From the NCBI GenBank assembly GCA_937899365.1, contig CALBPH010000816.1, positions 1 to 8,313 of the forward strand: a stretch of DNA of 8,313 bases, written 5' to 3'. This DNA comes from an uncultured Leptolyngbya sp. GTDB lineage: Bacteria; Cyanobacteriota; Cyanobacteriia; Phormidesmidales; Phormidesmidaceae. The notes beneath the pieces were generated by a model, which saw only the letters and a program-made list of their open reading frames with translations, ran no database searches and was not told where the DNA came from. Positions 5,573 through 8,313 of this stretch are shown here, piece by piece; position 1 is the first letter of the stretch, and each line of letters begins with the position of its first letter. A program made the position numbers and the translations under genes.

Positions 5573-6769
5573 TTACTCATGGATGTTGCCATTGGGCATA
5601 ATGGTGCCCGTTAGCCTGGCTGCCGTGAGTTTGACCATGATTTTATTGCCATAGCCGACGATGGCACCGCTGAGGTCTGCGCCGCTGAGGTCTGCGCCGC
5701 TAAGATCTGCGCCAATTAGGTTTGCTTCCCGCAGGTTGGCATGGCTCAAATTAGCCTGCAATAGGTTGGCCCTAAAGAGCTTAGCCTTGTGTAAATTGGC
5801 TTGATTCAGGTTTACCTTATGCAAAAACGTATCGCTGAGGTCTGCCCCCTCTAGGTTTGATTTGCTCAGGTTCCGCCCTGAGAAATCCTTTTCCTTAAGA
5901 TTGGCTCCCTTAAAGTCAGATCCTTCTAGATCAGGGTTTCTGCGAGATGGGGACTTCTGAGGAGGGTTGTAGGGGGCCGCCTGGGGAACCTGGTAAATGT
6001 AGTCGGCATAGCCGTCACTAACGGGGCGAGGGATGGAGTTATACGCGCTATAGGCCGAGCTGCTGTTAGACGATGGGGCGGCGCTGCGGCCACTGCTTGT
6101 ATTGGTCTTAGCCGCACTTGTGCTAGGCTTGGCCGCCATTCCATTAGAGGGGCCATTGCCGTTAGTTGTGGCAGAGCCATTGCCCTTAGCTGCTCCATTG
6201 GCCGTTCCATTTCTGGCGCTGCCGTTAGTCGCGGCAGCGCCATTAGTGGATGAGGCCGAGCTATTTTGGCTGGTAGATCTGTTGGATGAGGCCGAGCCGT
6301 TGGTCGAGGCCGAGCCGTTGGTCGAGCTACTGCTTTGGTTGCCGTAGCCTTGGCTGCCGTACCTGCCGTTAGACGACCCTCGATAGGGGGACGTGGCTCT
6401 ATTGCCATTTTGGGTGGCTGTGCCGGCTCCGTTTGTAGCGCTACTGGCGGTCCCGTAGGAACGGGTGTAACGATTTTCGCTGTAGGACCTATATCGGCTG
6501 CTGCCGTAGCGTTCGGGGTTGTAGTTACTGGTTTTGCTGCTTGCCTTAGAGGCTGTTTTGCCGTCGCGCAGATATTGCTTGAGACGACTGCGGGCATCGT
6601 TAAGACGTTTGAGCTTGTCTTGGGCTTTATCGCGTAGCCGTGCGTTATCGGCAGGAATCCGATCAGGATGCCAGATAAATACCAGATCTTTGTAAGCCTG
6701 ATTTACGTCTGAGAGTGAAGCACCAGGCTCTAACTCCAGTACGTTATAGGCTTGCGCGATATCGTCCAT
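5573..6769 (-). CDS. J-domain protein with low-complexity linker and pentapeptide repeats
   Basis: This is a three-part protein of 398 aa from the ATG at 6769. Residues about 5-70 form a J-domain (YNVLELEPGASLSDVNQAYK, then WHPDRIP with the HPD triad at 34-36), which in this family stimulates the ATPase of a DnaK/Hsp70. Residues about 70-280 are a linker made mostly of Ser, Asn, Gly, Thr and Ala, with Tyr/Arg-rich patches near its start, probably disordered. From about 281 to 370 there are some 18 pentapeptide repeats (A-D/N-L-x-x, e.g. ADLSG three times in a row), which fold as a right-handed beta-helix; a short non-repeat tail ends GNIHE. The frame is open to a GTG at 6820 (415 aa), but the J-domain begins just after the ATG, and TATAAC lies just upstream of it. 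The client and Hsp70 partner are unknown. No signal peptide is seen. Confidence 0.9.
   Translation of the reverse strand: MDDIAQAYNVLELEPGASLSDVNQAYKDLVFIWHPDRIPADNARLRDKAQDKLKRLNDARSRLKQYLRDGKTASKASSKTSNYNPERYGSSRYRSYSENRYTRSYGTASSATNGAGTATQNGNRATSPYRGSSNGRYGSQGYGNQSSSSTNGSASTNGSASSNRSTSQNSSASSTNGAAATNGSARNGTANGAAKGNGSATTNGNGPSNGMAAKPSTSAAKTNTSSGRSAAPSSNSSSAYSAYNSIPRPVSDGYADYIYQVPQAAPYNPPQKSPSRRNPDLEGSDFKGANLKEKDFSGRNLSKSNLEGADLSDTFLHKVNLNQANLHKAKLFRANLLQANLSHANLREANLIGADLSGADLSGADLSGAIVGYGNKIMVKLTAARLTGTIMPNGNIHE
5669..5713. repeat. Tandem 15-bp repeats encoding ADLSG units
   Basis: Three consecutive 15-bp copies of GCTGAGGTCTGCGCC occur; the first two are identical and the third has two changes. 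On the coding (minus) strand they encode the identical pentapeptides ADLSG. The DNA-level identity points to recent duplication of repeat units in the pentapeptide domain. Confidence 0.85.
6288..6323. repeat. Tandem 18-bp repeat in the linker region
   Basis: Two perfect copies of GAGGCCGAGCCGTTGGTC lie head to tail (6288-6305 and 6306-6323), with a related partial copy beside them. They encode repeating Ser-Ala-Ser-Thr-Asn-Gly type units on the minus strand. Slippage-prone DNA of this kind suggests the linker length varies between strains. Confidence 0.85.
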
Positions 6770-7022
6770 AGGTAGAGTTATAAAAGCGGTGACGGAACGG
6801 TTAGTTGATGGGGACAACACCGGGATCTGCCCAGAAGGCGCTGCCGTACAGTCGCTAGGCTAAAAATGATTAGAAATAATAAGCCGATCAATGGGGTAAG
6901 GAGCTGATGTACGCAGATTATGACCATTGTTTTAACTGCTTTACTTAGAACCTCCAATTCCCTTAAGGCTCCATTGCAATTCCGTATCAAAGTAGTCTAT
7001 TTGTTAACAAACCACTAACAAA
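6770..7022. other. Spacer between the substrate-binding protein gene and the J-domain gene
   Basis: This 253-base gap lies between two same-strand genes. It holds TATAAC on the minus strand shortly before the J-domain ATG, a possible -10 that would give an almost leaderless message. A weak minus-strand frame (ATG at 6927, stop at 6778, 49 codons) encodes one hydrophobic stretch (HQLLTPLIGLLFLIIFSLA) but lacks a ribosome site near its ATG, and I do not call it a gene. The left edge of the repeat/palindrome cluster at 6991-7027 is included. Confidence 0.45.
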
Positions 7023-7027
7023 CTACT
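6991..7027. repeat. Inverted and tandem repeats at the end of the substrate-binding protein gene
   Basis: TTTGTTAACAAA (7000-7011) is a perfect 12-bp palindrome. TAACAAACCAC (7005-7015) and TAACAAACTAC (7016-7026) are tandem 11-bp repeats with one mismatch. AGTAG (6991-6995) with CTACT (7023-7027) and TTGTTA (7001-7006) with TAACAA (7016-7021) can also fold as an imperfect AT-rich hairpin on the minus-strand transcript, spanning the stop codon. It could be a weak terminator or a protein-binding site; there is no strong U-tract. Confidence 0.5.
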
Positions 7028-8312
7028 CCTCGGCTAGGTTAATTTCGTAAATATTCCATAAGGCTCCCAGGGGGGAGTATTTGACATTTTGAACCTTGTT
7101 TCGAATGGCGGACATGGAATACTGATTGATCAAATAGATAAAGGGCACCTGCTCTTGGACAATGCGTTGGGCCTCCACATAAATTTCGCGACGTTTGGCT
7201 TCGTCTAGTTCTTGGGCTCCTTTGATATAGAGCCGACCGATTTCTGCCTCCCAGTCGGCCACCACTCGACCGTCGATGGGGTCTTGACCCGGTAGGGGCT
7301 TTTGGTTGAATGCATGGAGGCCACCGTCCGGATTCCATACGTTGGAGCCGCCGTTGGGTTCTAACCCGCCGCCTAAGCTAATCATGTGGCATTCCCAGTC
7401 AAGGCTGTCCCCCAGTTTTTCCACCAGGGAGCCCCAGCTGATGGGGGTAAAGTCTACGGTGATGCCAATCTTGGTCAGGTCCTGTTTGATTTGAGCTCCG
7501 ATGGCTTCACGGACTTTATTGCCGGCATTAGTAACCAGGGTAAAGCGCACTCGGTTACCGTCACTATCGAGCAGTTGATTGCTGTCGTCATACTGAAAGC
7601 CAGCCGACAGCAGTAGCTCTTTGGCGGTATCCAGGTTGTAGTTATAGGCGCGAATGCCGTCTTCTTCGGTGCTGTCAGCATAGGGGCTGAGTGGAAAAAT
7701 AGATGAGTCTTGCAAAACCCCTAGCCCCTGGTAGATATTGTTTAGCATCGTCGGTCGGTCGATGGCGTAGGCCACGGCCTGACGAAATTCTAAGGTATTA
7801 AACCAGCGAGATTTAATTGGATCAACCAGGGGCTCACCATCGCGGGAGCCCTTGTTGAGATTAAAGGAGATAAACAGACTGCCGGGGGAGGGACCACCGT
7901 TGTAAACGGTAAAGTTGCCCCGTTCTTCTTCCCGCTTGAGTAGGGAAAAGTTATCGGGTTTTACGCCGGTTAGGTCTAGGCCGACCGAACGAAATTGGAC
8001 AAATTCGCTATCCTGCGACTCTACTACCTGCCAAATAACTTCTTCCAGGTAGGGCTGGTCCTGGCCAGCATCGTCCGTTCGCCAATAGTATGGATTGCGC
8101 TCAAAGATCACCCGTTCGCCGGGGGTAAAGGCCTTGAGTTTGAAGGGGCCATTGACAATAATTTCTGCGGGTGGAGTGCTGGTCCCCCAGGTGGATAAAA
8201 ATAGGGGATTACCGTCAGAATCTGTCTCAGTAATGGCCGTTTCAAGGGCGTGCTTTGGCAGAATGCTGACGCCGGTATTGCGCAGGATGGGGGCATAGGG
8301 TTCGGGGACTTC
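7023..8312 (-). CDS. ABC transporter substrate-binding protein, family 5 (peptide-type), 5' end cut by window edge
   Basis: Family 5 solute-binding proteins (OppA/DppA type) capture peptides, nickel or other solutes outside the inner membrane and hand them to an ABC permease. The frame is open from the right edge, giving 429 residues to the TAG at 7025-7023; full-length members are usually 500-600 aa, so the signal peptide and first domain lie outside the window. Family marks, numbered from the edge, are NGPFKLKAFTPGERV (54-68) followed by RNPYYWR (72-78), the segment FRQAVAYAIDRPTM typical of domain II, GAQIKQDLTKIGITVDF, and a C-terminus ending VKYSPLGALWNIYEINLAEE. An internal GTG near 8111 could be mistaken for the start, but homologous sequence continues upstream of it. 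The substrate cannot be assigned, and no permease genes follow it in this window. Confidence 0.92.
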   Translation of the reverse strand, partial: EVPEPYAPILRNTGVSILPKHALETAITETDSDGNPLFLSTWGTSTPPAEIIVNGPFKLKAFTPGERVIFERNPYYWRTDDAGQDQPYLEEVIWQVVESQDSEFVQFRSVGLDLTGVKPDNFSLLKREEERGNFTVYNGGPSPGSLFISFNLNKGSRDGEPLVDPIKSRWFNTLEFRQAVAYAIDRPTMLNNIYQGLGVLQDSSIFPLSPYADSTEEDGIRAYNYNLDTAKELLLSAGFQYDDSNQLLDSDGNRVRFTLVTNAGNKVREAIGAQIKQDLTKIGITVDFTPISWGSLVEKLGDSLDWECHMISLGGGLEPNGGSNVWNPDGGLHAFNQKPLPGQDPIDGRVVADWEAEIGRLYIKGAQELDEAKRREIYVEAQRIVQEQVPFIYLINQYSMSAIRNKVQNVKYSPLGALWNIYEINLAEE

Positions 8313-8313
8313 A

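Noticed and set aside
5926..6597. Long open frame (223 codons) on the minus strand inside the J-domain gene, and Ala/Leu/Val-rich open frames on the opposite strand (6102-6637)
   Set aside because: They arise from the repetitive, GC-biased linker codons read out of frame. Their compositions (Pro/Ala/Arg or Leu/Ala/Val repeats) are artefacts, and the overlapping J-domain/pentapeptide frame is clearly real.
6778..6990. Small minus-strand membrane-like protein
   Set aside because: The full frame needs a TTG start; the shorter ATG form lacks a nearby ribosome site, ends inside the extended J-domain frame, and has a non-protein-like tail after one hydrophobic stretch. Not excluded, but not supported.
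7023..8111. Taking the GTG at 8111 as the start of the substrate-binding protein
   Set aside because: The frame continues to the window edge with family sequence such as NGPFKLKAF immediately upstream, so the codon is internal.

Overview
The window looks like chromosomal DNA from a cyanobacterium. It carries the cyanobacterial arrangement of a SufR-type repressor divergent from sufB-sufC-sufD. It also has a plant/cyanobacterial-type ferredoxin:thioredoxin reductase catalytic chain (ftrC), two HIP1 palindromes (GCGATCGC) and a J-domain/pentapeptide-repeat protein of a kind common in that phylum. The genus cannot be fixed from sequence reading alone. I see no mobile element, phage gene, rRNA, tRNA or CRISPR array.

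Left part (1-3677, minus strand): reading leftwards from about 3623, ftrC is followed by sufB, sufC and the first 308 codons of sufD, which runs off the left edge. sufC and sufD overlap by ATGA, and sufB and sufC are 23 bases apart. The 98-base ftrC-sufB gap holds a short GC hairpin. SufB, SufC and SufD form the scaffold complex that builds Fe-S clusters, and FtrC is itself a [4Fe-4S] enzyme that passes electrons from photosynthetic ferredoxin to thioredoxin. The layout therefore places a client or redox-control protein at the head of the assembly operon.

Control region (3624-3802): two perfect copies of CAAC-N6-GTTG, the known SufR operator, lie with centres 53 bp apart between ftrC and sufR. 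One abuts the probable ftrC -10 and covers the farthest-upstream possible ftrC start, so the shorter ftrC start is favoured. The other lies upstream of sufR. SufR (3803-4438, plus) has an N-terminal helix-turn-helix and the C-X12-C-X13-C-X14-C cluster-binding signature.

Middle part (4439-5572, plus): a 94-aa helical protein of unknown function and a 128-aa protein with one TPR-like hairpin. They are separated by a 278-bp gap containing a 22-bp near-perfect palindrome.

Right part (5573-8313, minus): a J-domain protein with a long Ser/Asn/Gly/Thr/Ala linker and a C-terminal pentapeptide-repeat helix, then a spacer with an 11-bp tandem repeat and a palindrome. Last comes the C-terminal 429 residues of a family 5 (peptide-type) ABC transporter substrate-binding protein, whose start lies beyond the right edge.

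Most genes belong to known families. The points most worth a second look are the SufR-controlled ftrC-sufBCD layout, the unassigned palindrome upstream of the TPR gene, the 94-aa orphan, and the three-part J-domain/linker/pentapeptide protein. I did not find convincing evidence of an entirely new system.
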